A stretch of 64,000 bases of DNA, taken from assembly GCA_030454085.1 (NCBI GenBank), contig JAKDJD010000010.1, positions 1-64,000 of the forward strand, in the 5' to 3' direction. Below the pieces are notes generated by a model. That model was given only the letters and a program-made list of their open reading frames with translations. It was not told the DNA's origin and did no database searches. The translations under genes and the position numbers were made by a program. This DNA comes from Kocuria sp. GTDB lineage: Bacteria > Actinomycetota > Actinomycetes > Actinomycetales > Micrococcaceae. Shown here piece by piece: positions 1 through 8,816 of this stretch. Positions within the stretch are counted from its first letter, which is position 1; each line of letters opens with the position of its first letter.

Positions 1-53
1 ACCCGGAACCCATTGATTAAGAGTCAATTGCTCTGCCATTGAGCTAGAGGCGC
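1..53 (-). tRNA. tRNA-Lys (CTT), cut by window edge
   Basis: This is the 5' part of a lysine tRNA read leftward. The acceptor strand GCGCCTC lies at 53-47 and the anticodon loop CTCTTAA gives anticodon CTT. Positions 1-55 are identical to 107-161, so this is a tandem copy of the complete tRNA next to it. The 3' end lies outside the window. Confidence 0.93.
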
Positions 54-87
54 ATGCCGCAGAAGGGGCGAGAAGTGAAAACTTCCG

Positions 88-159
88 TGCGCCCCCCGGG
101 ACTCGAACCCGGAACCCATTGATTAAGAGTCAATTGCTCTGCCATTGAGCTAGAGGCGC
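88..159 (-). tRNA. tRNA-Lys (CTT)
   Basis: A complete cloverleaf reads leftward. The acceptor pair is GCGCCTC/GGGGCGC with one G-T wobble, the D stem is GCTC/GAGC, the five-pair anticodon stem encloses loop CTCTTAA (anticodon CTT), and the T arm carries GTTCGAGT. CCA is not encoded. It is the second of two tandem copies with a 106-base period, so the organism has at least two adjacent genes for lysine AAG codons. Confidence 0.96.
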
Positions 160-271
160 ATACCTTTTCGCGGCCGGAAACCAGTGTCCCGGCGCGTCGG
201 CAACGAAAAGAAACTATACGCAGAGCCCAGGACCCGTGCAAGTCGAATCGCCCGCTGTGATCAAGCGAACG

Positions 272-727
272 TCAGACCGAAACCAGCTCACGGACGTAGC
301 TCAGGAAGTCTTCCGAATCCGCCTCCTGCTCGAGCACTTCAGCGCCGTAGGCGGTCTCGATCTCAACCAGAGGCATGACCTTGAGGTCGAACGCAGTCCG
401 TGACGTCGTCTCGAGGCGCAAGCGATCCTGTCCCGAGCTCGAGGCCTCGATCAGGTTGGTGTTGTCGATCGCGATGGGAAGCCCCAGGGACACGAGAGCG
501 GCCGGGTCGAACGGGGCCACGATGATCTCCGACGGGTACCGACGGTAGCCCACGATGAAGTGACGTTGGCTCGCCCCACCCTGTTCCCCGTCCGAGGGCT
601 GACTCGCGTAGGTCGCACATCCGGTCGCGTAGACCAGGTTGTACGCACCGTAGTTCATGACCTGGCTGTCGAAGACGGTGTGCAGACGTTCTGCCAGGGT
701 CGGCGAGGTTTCCGGTTCGGAGGACAT
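272..727 (-). CDS. Conserved hypothetical protein, 151 aa
   Basis: I do not recognise the family. The protein is soluble: no signal peptide or membrane segment is visible. It is moderately acidic, with an N-terminal helix-like part (residues 10-35), a central part containing HFIVGYRRYPSEIIVAP, and a Leu/Glu-rich C-terminus. The ATG at 727 is chosen because residues 1-15 are a plausible start and there is no upstream coding signal. It is transcribed away from the ilvB leader and towards the tRNA-Lys genes, so it shares a divergent intergenic region with ilvB. Codon use matches the neighbours. No function can be given from sequence. Confidence 0.7.
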   Translation of the reverse strand: MSSEPETSPTLAERLHTVFDSQVMNYGAYNLVYATGCATYASQPSDGEQGGASQRHFIVGYRRYPSEIIVAPFDPAALVSLGLPIAIDNTNLIEASSSGQDRLRLETTSRTAFDLKVMPLVEIETAYGAEVLEQEADSEDFLSYVRELVSV

Positions 728-917
728 ATTTCAAAGTCTATCCAGGTCAGGCCCGTAATCGAATGGGTACCGAACAACTTGTTGATCGATTGCAACGAGA
801 GGACATCATGTAACGGGAACACGCGCCGGTCGCGGTGGTCACCACGGGCGTGTGGCGCAGATTTCATATTCTGATACATTTTTGACCCCCTCGTGCGGGT
901 ACGTCGATTATGAATCC

Positions 918-998
918 ATGGCACATCACGAAGCTCTGGTTCTTACCGGCGTACGCGTCTCGCTCATTATTGCGGGTCGCGCGGCTGGGCTGGCCTAG
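918..998 (+). CDS. ilvBN attenuator leader peptide, 26 aa
   Basis: A 26-codon open frame begins at ATG 918 and stops at TAG 996-998, 25 bases before the attenuator hairpin. Its middle is rich in branched-chain residues: [12 protein letters not shown]. This is the signature of a leader peptide whose translation senses charged Leu/Val/Ile tRNAs: ribosome stalling would favour an antiterminator fold and allow read-through into ilvB. Attenuation of ilvBN operons through such peptides is known in actinobacteria and corynebacteria; its operation here is inferred from layout. No strong Shine-Dalgarno sequence is seen upstream. Confidence 0.85.
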   Translation: MAHHEALVLTGVRVSLIIAGRAAGLA

Positions 999-1023
999 AA
1001 CCAGATATTTCGTACCGCGCAGA

Positions 1024-1056
1024 CCCCTCACCCAGACTCAGGTTGAGGGGTTTTTT
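1024..1056 (+). terminator. ilvB transcription attenuator
   Basis: The arms CCCCTCA (1024-1030) and TGAGGGG (1044-1050) pair perfectly. An inner CC/GG may extend the stem, and six T residues follow. It is an intrinsic terminator lying between the leader peptide and the ilvB start, as expected for an amino-acid-controlled attenuator. Confidence 0.88.
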
Positions 1057-1153
1057 CGTGTCAGGTCGGATTCCACCGGATCAGGACTGGCTCAGGGCGG
1101 ACCCACAGGACCCGCCGCACCGCAGAACACAGCAGGAACAGAAGGACGATCAC

Positions 1154-2971
1154 ATGAGCAACGAAAAGTCGGCGACGCCGGCCACGGTTGCCGCCTCGAC
1201 TTCCGGGTCGCAGAGCAGCGCCCCAAGAATTACTGGGTCCGAAGCGGTCATTCGTACTTTGGAGAAGCTCGGAGTTACCGATGTCTTCGGCCTTCCCGGC
1301 GGCGCCATCCTGCCGACCTACGATCCACTCCTTGATTCGGAGAGCATCAACCACATTCTCGTGCGCCACGAACAGGGCGCGGGCCATGCGGCCGAAGGAT
1401 ATGCCCTGGTGACAGGCAAAGTCGGCGTCTGTATCGCGACGAGCGGGCCTGGAGCCACGAACCTCATTACCGCGCTCGCCGACGCGAATATGGACTCCGT
1501 GCCGATGGTGGCCATCACCGGGCAGGTGGGGTCCAAGGTCCTGGGGACCGATGCGTTCCAAGAGGCTGACATCGTCGGCATGACCATGCCGGTGACCAAG
1601 CACTCCTTCATGGCGACATCGCCCGAGGACATCCCCCGAATCATGGCGGAGGCGTTCCACATCGCCGCGACCGGTCGACCCGGACCCGTTCTCGTGGATA
1701 TCACCAAGGACGCCCAACAGGGGCTCATGACCTTCGACTGGCCCGTGGACATGCAGTTGCGCGGGTACCGGCCGGTGGTTCGCGGGCACAACAAACAAGT
1801 CAAGGAGGCCGCCAAGCTGCTGGCCGCGGCCGAACAACCGGTCCTCTACGTCGGGGGCGGCACGCTCCGTGCCCATGCGAGCGAAGAATTGGCGGGGCTG
1901 GTCCGCACGACCGACGCCCCGGTGGTCACGACGTTGACGGCCAGAGGCGCATTCCCCGATTCCGATCCGCATCACTTGGGTATGCCCGGCATGCACGGTT
2001 CCGTTCCAGCGGTCACCTCGATGCAGAAGGCGGATCTGATCGTCGCTCTGGGCGCACGGTTCGATGACCGAGTCACCGGGCACGTCGAATCGTTCGCTCC
2101 CCACGCGAAGGTCGTCCACGTGGACGTCGACCCGGCAGAGATCTCGAAGATTCGGGTTGCCGACGTGCCGATCGTGGGCGATCTCAAGGCAGTGATCCCG
2201 GATCTCATCGATGCGGTGAGCGAGCTGCAACGAGAGAATGGGCGTGTGGATCTGAGCGGCTGGTGGGCCATGCTGAACCGGATCAAGGACGAGTATCCGT
2301 TGGGTTACGTCCCGACCGAGGACGGCCTCGGCTCTCCCCAGCACGTGATTCGGCGTATCGGAGAGCTGACGGGGCCCGAGGCGGTCTACGTTTCCGGCGT
2401 CGGTCAGCACCAGATGTGGTCCGCCCAGTTCATCGGGTACGAGCGCCCGCACCAGTGGCTCAACTCTGCTGGGCTCGGAACGATGGGCTACTGCGTTCCG
2501 GCCGCGATGGGGGCGAAGGTCGGCAACCCCGACAGGGTCGTCTGGGCGATCGACGGCGACGGCTGCTTCCAGATGACGAACCAGGAATTGGCCACGTGCG
2601 TCCTGAACGATATCCCGATCAAGGTGGCTGTGATCAACAACTCCTCGTTGGGTATGGTCCGGCAGTGGCAGACCCTGTTCTACGACGGTCGGTACTCGAA
2701 CACTCACCTGGACACCGGTCACGATTCCCGCCGAATTCCCGATTTCGTCAAGTTGGCGGAGGCCTATGGTTGCGCGGCGTTCCGTTGTTCGAACGACGAC
2801 GAGGTCGACGAAACCATTCGGAAGGCACTGGAGATCAACGATCGACCGGTACTCATCGACTTTACCGTGAGCCCCGATGCCATGGTGTGGCCGATGGTTC
2901 CGGCCGGCGTCTCCAACGATGCGATCCAGATCGCCAAAGACACGTCACCAGATTGGGACGGAGAGGAATAA
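1154..2971 (+). CDS. ilvB: Acetolactate synthase large subunit
   Basis: This is the catalytic subunit of acetohydroxyacid synthase. It condenses two pyruvates, or pyruvate and 2-oxobutyrate, in the first shared step of Val/Leu/Ile synthesis, using thiamine diphosphate, FAD and Mg. The protein has 605 residues. The catalytic Glu sits in [12 protein letters not shown] (about residue 73), followed by a central FAD domain and the ThDP motif GDG...NN (about 470-496). The ATG at 1154 follows AAGGA. An in-frame upstream ATG (1043) lies inside the attenuator stem and is rejected. ilvN starts 2 bases after the stop, so the two subunits are co-translated and share the attenuator. Confidence 0.97.
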   Translation: MSNEKSATPATVAASTSGSQSSAPRITGSEAVIRTLEKLGVTDVFGLPGGAILPTYDPLLDSESINHILVRHEQGAGHAAEGYALVTGKVGVCIATSGPGATNLITALADANMDSVPMVAITGQVGSKVLGTDAFQEADIVGMTMPVTKHSFMATSPEDIPRIMAEAFHIAATGRPGPVLVDITKDAQQGLMTFDWPVDMQLRGYRPVVRGHNKQVKEAAKLLAAAEQPVLYVGGGTLRAHASEELAGLVRTTDAPVVTTLTARGAFPDSDPHHLGMPGMHGSVPAVTSMQKADLIVALGARFDDRVTGHVESFAPHAKVVHVDVDPAEISKIRVADVPIVGDLKAVIPDLIDAVSELQRENGRVDLSGWWAMLNRIKDEYPLGYVPTEDGLGSPQHVIRRIGELTGPEAVYVSGVGQHQMWSAQFIGYERPHQWLNSAGLGTMGYCVPAAMGAKVGNPDRVVWAIDGDGCFQMTNQELATCVLNDIPIKVAVINNSSLGMVRQWQTLFYDGRYSNTHLDTGHDSRRIPDFVKLAEAYGCAAFRCSNDDEVDETIRKALEINDRPVLIDFTVSPDAMVWPMVPAGVSNDAIQIAKDTSPDWDGEE

Positions 2972-2973
2972 CC

Positions 2974-3486
2974 ATGTCTCGTCACACGCTGTCCGTCCTG
3001 GTCGAGGACACACCCGGCGTTCTCGCGAGGGTCTCCGGTCTGTTCGCGCGTCGCCAATTCAATATTGACTCCCTGGCCGTGGGCGCCACCGAGGTTCCGG
3101 GCATATCCCGGATCACCGTGGTGGTCGACGCGGACGGGGGCCTGCTCGAGCAGGTCACCAAGCAACTCAACAAGTTGATCCATGTTCTGAAGATCGTTGA
3201 ACTGCCATCGGAAACCTCGGTGCAGCGCGACCACATCATGGTCAAGGTTCGTGCGGATGCGGCGACTCGCATCCAGGTCACCCAGGCCGCGGACCTGTTC
3301 CGGGCATCGATCGTCGACGTCTCCACCGAGTCCGTCGTCATCGAGGCCACGGGAGCCCCGGAGAAGCTCCGGGCCTTCCTGGAAATTCTGGAGCCCTTCG
3401 GCATACGCGAGATCGTTCGTGCCGGGACCCTTGGCATCGGACGCGGTGTGCGCTCGATGAGCGAGAGGGCTCTGCGCCATCAGTAG
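2974..3486 (+). CDS. ilvN: Acetolactate synthase small (regulatory) subunit
   Basis: This 170-residue subunit binds IlvB, stimulates it and confers feedback inhibition by valine. An N-terminal ACT domain (about 3-75) begins SVLVEDTPGVLARVSGLF, and the ALS_ss C-terminal domain follows (about 80-160). The ATG at 2974 has GGAGAGGAA just upstream, overlapping the end of ilvB. The frame is open much further upstream, but that part lies inside ilvB in another frame. The length is normal for the family. Confidence 0.96.
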   Translation: MSRHTLSVLVEDTPGVLARVSGLFARRQFNIDSLAVGATEVPGISRITVVVDADGGLLEQVTKQLNKLIHVLKIVELPSETSVQRDHIMVKVRADAATRIQVTQAADLFRASIVDVSTESVVIEATGAPEKLRAFLEILEPFGIREIVRAGTLGIGRGVRSMSERALRHQ

Positions 3487-3660
3487 TCGTCTTCGCGCCT
3501 GAAGTATTTCGTGCGAAGCGTTCACAAACCTGTCATGCGCCGGCAGATTCCGGGGCATCGGTGGCCGGGAGGCTAGGCTTTTTATAGCAGTGGCCCGGGC
3601 CACCACGACCATAGTCCGCGGGCAAATGCCCGTGGGGAAGATAGAGGAGTTCTCAATCCC

Positions 3661-4686
3661 ATGGCTGAAATCTATTACGACGACGACGCAAACCTCGCGG
3701 CGATCCAGGACAGCTCCGTCGCGATCATCGGTTATGGATCCCAGGGTCACGCACACGCGCTGAACCTTCGGGATTCCGGCATCGACGTTCGTATTGGCCT
3801 CGCCGAGGGCTCGTCCTCGCGCGCCAAGGCCGAAGCTGAGGGCCTGCGTGTCCTGACGGTCGCGGAAGCCGTCGAAGAAGCAGACGTCATCATGATCCTG
3901 ACCCCGGACCAGGTCCAGGCCGCGATCTACAAGGAATCGATCGAGCCGAACCTCGAGCCGGGGAACACCTTGTTCTTCGCCCACGGGTTCAACATTCGTT
4001 TCGACTACATCCAGCCCATCGAGGGCGTGTCCGTAGCAATGGTCGCTCCCAAGGGCCCCGGCCACACCGTGCGCCGCGAGTTCGAGGCCGGCCGTGGTGT
4101 CCCGGCACTGGTCGCCGTCGAGGTCGATGCCTCGGGCAAGACCTTCGAGCTCGCTCTGGCCTACGCCAAGGGCCTCGGCGCAACTCGCGCCGGCGTCATC
4201 AAGACCACCTTCACCGAGGAAACCGAATCCGATCTCTTCGGCGAGCAGACCGTTCTGTGCGGTGGCGTTTCCCAGCTGATCCAGTACGGCTTCGAGACTC
4301 TGACGGAGGCCGGCTACCAGCCGGAGATCGCCTACTTCGAGGTGTGCCACGAGCTCAAGCTCATCGTTGACCTGATCAACGAGGGCGGGATCACCAAGCA
4401 GCGCTGGTCCTGCTCCGACACCGCCGAGTACGGCGACTACGTGTCCGGACCTCGTGTGGTGACCCCCGAGGTCAAGGACCACATGAAGGCGGTTCTCTCG
4501 GACATCCAGGACGGAACCTTCGCCAAGAGGTTCATGGACGACCAGGCAAATGGCGGCAAGGAATTCCAGGAGCTCCGCGAGAAGGGCGCCTCCCACCCGA
4601 TCGAGAAGACCGGTCAGGAATTGCGCAAGCTCTTCTCCTGGAAGTCCTCCGACGCCGACTACACGGACGGCTCGGCGGCCCGCTGA
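3661..4686 (+). CDS. ilvC: Ketol-acid reductoisomerase (NADP)
   Basis: The enzyme isomerises and reduces acetolactate or acetohydroxybutyrate, the second common step of Val/Ile/Leu synthesis. At 341 residues it is a class I enzyme. The nucleotide-binding motif [10 protein letters not shown] is near residues 25-34, and the Mg ligands are in SDLFGEQ (about 189-195). The C-terminal knotted domain follows. GAGGAG precedes the ATG by about 11 bases. A 174-base gap from ilvN leaves room for its own promoter; an AT-rich patch (TTTTTATAG, about 3579) and a small GCGGGC/GCCCGT hairpin before the start suggest separate expression from ilvBN. Confidence 0.97.
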   Translation: MAEIYYDDDANLAAIQDSSVAIIGYGSQGHAHALNLRDSGIDVRIGLAEGSSSRAKAEAEGLRVLTVAEAVEEADVIMILTPDQVQAAIYKESIEPNLEPGNTLFFAHGFNIRFDYIQPIEGVSVAMVAPKGPGHTVRREFEAGRGVPALVAVEVDASGKTFELALAYAKGLGATRAGVIKTTFTEETESDLFGEQTVLCGGVSQLIQYGFETLTEAGYQPEIAYFEVCHELKLIVDLINEGGITKQRWSCSDTAEYGDYVSGPRVVTPEVKDHMKAVLSDIQDGTFAKRFMDDQANGGKEFQELREKGASHPIEKTGQELRKLFSWKSSDADYTDGSAAR

Positions 4687-4711
4687 GAATCAGAACCCGA
4701 TGACGGTTCGC

Positions 4712-4751
4712 CAACGGCCGGTCATCCGAACTCACGGATGGCCGGCCGTTG
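4712..4751 (+). terminator. Strong hairpin after ilvC
   Basis: A 17-base-pair inverted repeat with a single G-T mismatch (arms 4712-4728 and 4735-4751, loop of about 6) lies 25 bases after the ilvC stop. There is no T tract after it, so it may be a U-poor actinobacterial terminator or an mRNA-stabilising hairpin. Confidence 0.65.
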
Positions 4752-4806
4752 CACTATGTGAAGTCTTTCCCCATCAGGCATCCAACCATTACCTAGGAAT
4801 TCGACT

Positions 4807-6411
4807 GTGACTCAAACGCCCGTTGTCCTCCTTGCGGAGGAACTTTCGCCCGCCACCATCGACGCCCTCGGAGAGGGATTCGAGATTCGCACGACCGACG
4901 GATCCGACCGCCAGGCCCTCCTCCGGGACATCGCGGACGTCGACGCGATCATGATTCGCTCCGCGACCAAGCTGGATGCCGAAGCCTTCGCGGCCGCTCG
5001 CCGTCTCAAGGTCGTCGCCCGAGCCGGTGTCGGTTTGGACAACGTTGATATTCCCGCTGCCACGGCCGCGGGCGTGATGGTGGTCAACGCCCCCACGTCC
5101 AACATCATTTCCGCGGCGGAGCTGACCGTCGGCCACATCCTGGGGCTGTCCCGGAATATCGCTGCAGCCGATGCTTCCATGAGGGACGGACAGTGGAAGC
5201 GCTCCCAGTACACCGGTATCGAACTGTTCGAGAAGAAGGTCGGCATCATCGGCCTGGGGCGGATCGGTGGACTCGTGGCCGAGAGGCTCCGGGCGTTCGG
5301 GACCGAGATCCTTGCCTACGATCCCTTCGTGACGAGCGCGCGGGCGGCATCGCTCGGCGCCCAGATGGTTGAGCTGGAGACTCTGTTCCGGGAGTCCGAC
5401 ATCATCACGATCCACATGCCGAAGACCGCCGAGACGACCGGCATGGTCGATGCCGCGGCGTTCGAGCTCATGAAACCTTCCGCCCTCGTGGTCAACGTGG
5501 CCCGCGGCGGTCTGATCGACGAGGAGGACCTGGCGGAGGCTCTCAAGGCGGGCAAGATCGGCGGAGCAGCCATCGACGTCTATGTCTCGGAGCCGCCGCA
5601 GGGCGTTGAATTCGTGGGCATGGACAACGTGGTCACCACGCCCCACCTGGGCGCGTCGACTGCGGAAGCCCAGGAGAAGGCCGGGATCTCCGTGGCCAAG
5701 TCGGTCAAACTGGCCCTCGAAGGGGAACTGGTCCCGGACGCGGTGAACGTGGCCGGTGGGCCCATCGACGCCGATGTCCGACCGGGCATCGCGCTCGCCG
5801 AGAAGCTCGGTCGGGTGCTCACCGCGTTGACCCACGACTCTCCGCTGACCAGCGTGGAGGTCAAGGTGGCGGGGGAGATCGCGTCCAAGGACGTCTCGTC
5901 GCTGAAACTCGCGGCCCTCAAGGGCGTCTTCACGGACGTTGTCTCCGAGAAGGTCTCCTACGTCAACGCTCCCATGATCGCCGAGCAGCGCGAGATCGAG
6001 ACCTCCCTGGTTACGACGTCCGAAGTCGAGGGTTTCCGGAATGAGACGACCCTCTCGGCCATTTTGGCCGACGGTACGCGCATTGCAGTCTCAGGAACGG
6101 TCACCGGGCCCAAACTCGTGGAAAAGCTCACGGGTGTCAACGGATTCGATTTCGAGGTCGGCCTGACGGACCACATGATGATCCTCGACTACCGGGACCG
6201 ACCGGGTGTCATTGCTTCGATGGGAACGCTGCTGGGAACGGCAAGCATCAACATCGCCGGCATGCAGGTCTCCCGCGGGGAAGGGCAGGAGAAGGACCAG
6301 CGGGCCCTGTCCGTATTGGCCCTCGATTCGCCGGCTTCCCCCGAAATGGTGGCATCGATCAAGTCGACCATTGAGGCTGACCGTACCGCGTTCGTCTCAC
6401 TCGTCGACTAG
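4807..6411 (+). CDS. serA: D-3-phosphoglycerate dehydrogenase
   Basis: It oxidises 3-phosphoglycerate with NAD, the first step of serine synthesis. At 534 residues it is the long (type 1) form. The catalytic/NAD domain includes GLGRIGG (about 148-154), the catalytic Arg in NVARGGLID (about 231) and His in TTPHLGAS (about 279). An intervening ASB domain (about 315-450) and a C-terminal ACT domain beginning HMMILDYRDRPGV (about 457-534), the likely serine-inhibition site, follow. The start is GTG with AGGAAT upstream. It follows ilvC in the conserved actinobacterial order, separated by the strong hairpin. Confidence 0.96.
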   Translation: MTQTPVVLLAEELSPATIDALGEGFEIRTTDGSDRQALLRDIADVDAIMIRSATKLDAEAFAAARRLKVVARAGVGLDNVDIPAATAAGVMVVNAPTSNIISAAELTVGHILGLSRNIAAADASMRDGQWKRSQYTGIELFEKKVGIIGLGRIGGLVAERLRAFGTEILAYDPFVTSARAASLGAQMVELETLFRESDIITIHMPKTAETTGMVDAAAFELMKPSALVVNVARGGLIDEEDLAEALKAGKIGGAAIDVYVSEPPQGVEFVGMDNVVTTPHLGASTAEAQEKAGISVAKSVKLALEGELVPDAVNVAGGPIDADVRPGIALAEKLGRVLTALTHDSPLTSVEVKVAGEIASKDVSSLKLAALKGVFTDVVSEKVSYVNAPMIAEQREIETSLVTTSEVEGFRNETTLSAILADGTRIAVSGTVTGPKLVEKLTGVNGFDFEVGLTDHMMILDYRDRPGVIASMGTLLGTASINIAGMQVSRGEGQEKDQRALSVLALDSPASPEMVASIKSTIEADRTAFVSLVD

Positions 6412-6427
6412 ATACCGACGACCGGCC

Positions 6428-6468
6428 ACGTCGCCGCCCGGCCCGAAACATCTGGTGGGCGGCGTCGT
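6428..6468 (+). terminator. Hairpin after serA
   Basis: Twelve-base arms ACGTCGCCGCCC and GGGCGGCGTCGT pair with one mismatch 16 bases after the serA stop. There is no T tract. It is a probable terminator or transcript-end structure. Confidence 0.55.
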
Positions 6469-6495
6469 GACGGTTCAGTACCGCACAATCCACAG

Positions 6496-6524
6496 GCCGG
6501 CGTCCGGGGCAGGAGGACGCCGGC
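6496..6524 (+). terminator. Second hairpin in serA-metG gap
   Basis: A perfect 10-base-pair inverted repeat, GCCGGCGTCC/GGACGCCGGC, has a 9-base loop and ends 21 bases before metG. It may back up the serA terminator. If a transcript crosses it, it would sit just before the metG start. Confidence 0.5.
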
Positions 6525-6532
6525 ATCTGCCT

Positions 6533-6538
6533 TAGAGT
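6533..6538 (+). promoter_or_regulatory. Possible metG -10 box (TAGAGT)
   Basis: TAGAGT fits the actinobacterial TANNNT -10 pattern and lies 7 bases before the metG ATG. If used, the mRNA would be leaderless or nearly so. AGGAG overlaps the same stretch, so the signal may be ribosomal instead. Confidence 0.35.
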
Positions 6539-6545
6539 AGGAGCC

Positions 6546-8099
6546 ATGACTTCCACTTCAGCCGAGCCCTTCTACATCACCACGGCTATCGTTTACCCGA
6601 ACGGTGATCCGCATATTGGCCACGCGTACGAACACATCGCCACGGACGTCATGGCGCGGTTCAAGCGCCTGGACGGATACGACGTGCGGTTCATGACGGG
6701 AACCGACGAGCACGGTCAGAAGATGCAGACCTCGGCCGAGAAGCAGGGGGTGACCGCCAAGGAGCTGGCGGACAAGAATTCCGCTCGCATCAAGGCGATG
6801 GACGACCTGCTGGGCGTCAGCTACGACCGTTTCATCCGGACCACGGATCCGGACCATGTGGCTTCCTGCCAGGAGATGTGGCGGCGGATGGAGGCCAACG
6901 GGGACATCTACCTCGACAAGTACGAAGGCTGGTACTCCGTCCGTGACGAAGCGTTCTACGGCGAGGACGAGACCGAGGTCAGGGACGACGGAGTCCGCTA
7001 CGCGATTCCCACGGACACCGAGGTCGAGTGGACCGAGGAGGAGTCGTACTTCTTCCGACTCTCCAAATACCAGGACCGGCTGCTCGAGCTCTATTCCTCC
7101 GAGGGGTTCGCCTACCCCGATTACCGTCGCAACGAAGTCGCTTCCTTCGTGCGGTCCGGGCTGAGGGACCTGTCCATTTCTCGGACGACTTTCGACTGGG
7201 GCATTCCCGTTCCGGGCAACGAAAAACACATCATGTACGTGTGGGTCGATGCCCTGACCAACTACCTCACGGGCCTGGGTTTCCCCGACACCGAGGGGGA
7301 GTTGTTCCAGAAGTACTGGCCGGCGAATTTCCACGTGATCGGCAAGGACATCACCCGGTTCCACACGATCTACTGGCCGGCCTTCCTCTGGTCCGCTGGG
7401 CTGGACCTTCCTCGCGAGGTCTTCGCTCACGGCTTCCTGCTGGTGGACGGCGCGAAAATGTCCAAGTCCGTGGGGAACGTGCTCGACCCGGCGCAGTTGG
7501 TGGAGAGTTTCGGCGTGGATCCTCTGCGGTTCTTCCTGCTTCGTGAAGTGACCTTTGGGCAGGACGGCTCCTACAGTGCTGCCGCGATCGTTTCTCGCAT
7601 CAACTCGGACCTGTCGAACGACCTGGGGAATTTGGCGCAACGATCGCTCTCCATGGTCGCGAAGAACTGCGGATCCGAGGTTCCCGAGTCGGGGGAATTC
7701 ACCGCGGAGGACCGCGAGGTGCTGGACGCAGCAGATGCCCTGTACGTCCCGGTGCGCGAGGACTTCGACCGCCTGGACTACCACCGCGCCCTGGAACGCG
7801 TGTGGAAGGTCATTGCCCAGGTCAACCGGTACTTCACCGCGCAGGAACCCTGGAAGTTGCGGAAGACGGATCCCGCGCGCATGGCGACGGTCCTCTATGT
7901 GACCCTGGAATGCCTGCGCATTGTGGCCACTCTGGTCCAGCCCGTCATGCCTGGTTCCATGAGTCGCCTGTTGGACCAACTCGGCCAGCCCGAAGGGGAG
8001 GCTCGTGCCTTCGCGGCCCTGGACAGTCGGATCGTTCCGGGGACGGCCTTGCCGGCACCTGAGGGTATCTTCCCCAGGTATGAGGTGCCCGCGGAATAA
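6546..8099 (+). CDS. metG: Methionyl-tRNA synthetase
   Basis: It charges tRNA-Met for initiation and elongation. The class I signature HIGH is at residues 24-27 in PNGDPHIGHAYEH, and KMSKS is at about 305-309 in GAKMSKSVGN. The anticodon-binding helical domain follows. At 517 residues it is the short form without the C-terminal dimerisation (tRBD) domain. AGGAG stands just before the ATG. It is a single-gene unit bounded by hairpins upstream and an AT-rich regulatory region downstream. Confidence 0.96.
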   Translation: MTSTSAEPFYITTAIVYPNGDPHIGHAYEHIATDVMARFKRLDGYDVRFMTGTDEHGQKMQTSAEKQGVTAKELADKNSARIKAMDDLLGVSYDRFIRTTDPDHVASCQEMWRRMEANGDIYLDKYEGWYSVRDEAFYGEDETEVRDDGVRYAIPTDTEVEWTEEESYFFRLSKYQDRLLELYSSEGFAYPDYRRNEVASFVRSGLRDLSISRTTFDWGIPVPGNEKHIMYVWVDALTNYLTGLGFPDTEGELFQKYWPANFHVIGKDITRFHTIYWPAFLWSAGLDLPREVFAHGFLLVDGAKMSKSVGNVLDPAQLVESFGVDPLRFFLLREVTFGQDGSYSAAAIVSRINSDLSNDLGNLAQRSLSMVAKNCGSEVPESGEFTAEDREVLDAADALYVPVREDFDRLDYHRALERVWKVIAQVNRYFTAQEPWKLRKTDPARMATVLYVTLECLRIVATLVQPVMPGSMSRLLDQLGQPEGEARAFAALDSRIVPGTALPAPEGIFPRYEVPAE

Positions 8100-8110
8100 A
8101 CGACGCTGCC

Positions 8111-8173
8111 TTGTATTTAGATATACAAACTTGATGCCTTGTTTTTTGATACATCGAGTTTCACCCTTGTATC
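8111..8173 (+). promoter_or_regulatory. Repeated TGTAT/ATACA elements, probable operator
   Basis: This unusually AT-rich stretch for the window carries four copies of one pentamer: TGTAT at 8112 and 8168, and its complement ATACA at 8123 and 8149. They form two inverted pairs: TTGTAT-N6-ATACAA (8111-8128) and GATACA-N14-TGTATC (8148-8173). The ATG of the HTH protein lies 29 bases further on, so autoregulation by that protein is a reasonable inference. Confidence 0.5.
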
Positions 8174-8201
8174 GAGTAGCAGTGGCTGGCAGGATCGACA
8201 C

Positions 8202-8816
8202 ATGTTCGTTCTGACCGTGGATCAAGTGGGCTCCAGAGGGGCCGCAGATGCCGTGCCGCATCTCGAACAAGCCCGCGGCGTCGAGGCGGCGGTCCTCCGC
8301 TTCGACAGGACGGCCGGGGACGAGGCCCAAGCGGTTTTCGATGCGGCAGATCCTGCGATTGAGTGTCTGCTCGCTCTCGCCTCGAGCGGCGAGTGGCACT
8401 GCGGTCTCGGCCAGGGGACTGTCGAATCGCCCTGGCCGAAGACCGCTCGGGAGGGGAGAGGCTCGGCCTATGTCAACGCACGGGTTGCCGTCGAGGATGC
8501 CAAGCGGCCCGGGGCACACCACGTCGGATTCACCGCGGACTCGGATCTAGGCGCCGGAGTCCGGTCCGGATTGCGGGCAATCGTGACGATGTGGAGTAAA
8601 AGAGGCGCAAAAGCCCGAGAAGCCTACGACCTCGCCATGACGGGAATGACTCAGGCCGACATGGCGCGTCGCCTCGGGATCAGCCAGCAAGCGGTCTCCG
8701 GCAGACTGTCCGCGAGCATGTATCGGGAGACAGAGGATCTGCGCCGCGAGATGATTCGCTGGGCCCAGCACCTGGACTCGACGGACGGTCTCGTGAGGAC
8801 AGCGGGGCAATCATGA
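8202..8816 (+). CDS. SatD-like protein with C-terminal HTH
   Basis: The protein has 204 residues from the ATG at 8202, which follows GGCAGGATC. An in-frame ATG 63 bases upstream lies in the operator region and is less likely. Residues 2-12 (FVLTVDQVGSR) and the RTAGDEAQ stretch near residue 40 resemble the N-terminal region of SatD-family proteins. The C-terminus (about 140-175, MTQADMARRLGISQQAVSGRL) is a helix-turn-helix of the sigma-region-4/Trp-repressor kind. It overlaps the next gene by 4 bases, which codes for a membrane protein; SatD-like/DUF3307-like pairs are common in Firmicutes and Actinobacteria, with unsettled function. The family call rests on remembered motifs. Confidence 0.6.
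   Translation: MFVLTVDQVGSRGAADAVPHLEQARGVEAAVLRFDRTAGDEAQAVFDAADPAIECLLALASSGEWHCGLGQGTVESPWPKTAREGRGSAYVNARVAVEDAKRPGAHHVGFTADSDLGAGVRSGLRAIVTMWSKRGAKAREAYDLAMTGMTQADMARRLGISQQAVSGRLSASMYRETEDLRREMIRWAQHLDSTDGLVRTAGQS

Noticed and set aside
1043..1153. Upstream ATG as ilvB start
   Set aside because: The ATG at 1043 lies within the attenuator hairpin and the added residues are not family-like; ATG 1154 has AAGGA upstream.
1061..2722. Leftward open frame of 553 codons opposite ilvB
   Set aside because: It is a shadow of ilvB, with Arg/His/Asp-rich translation and no recognisable motif.
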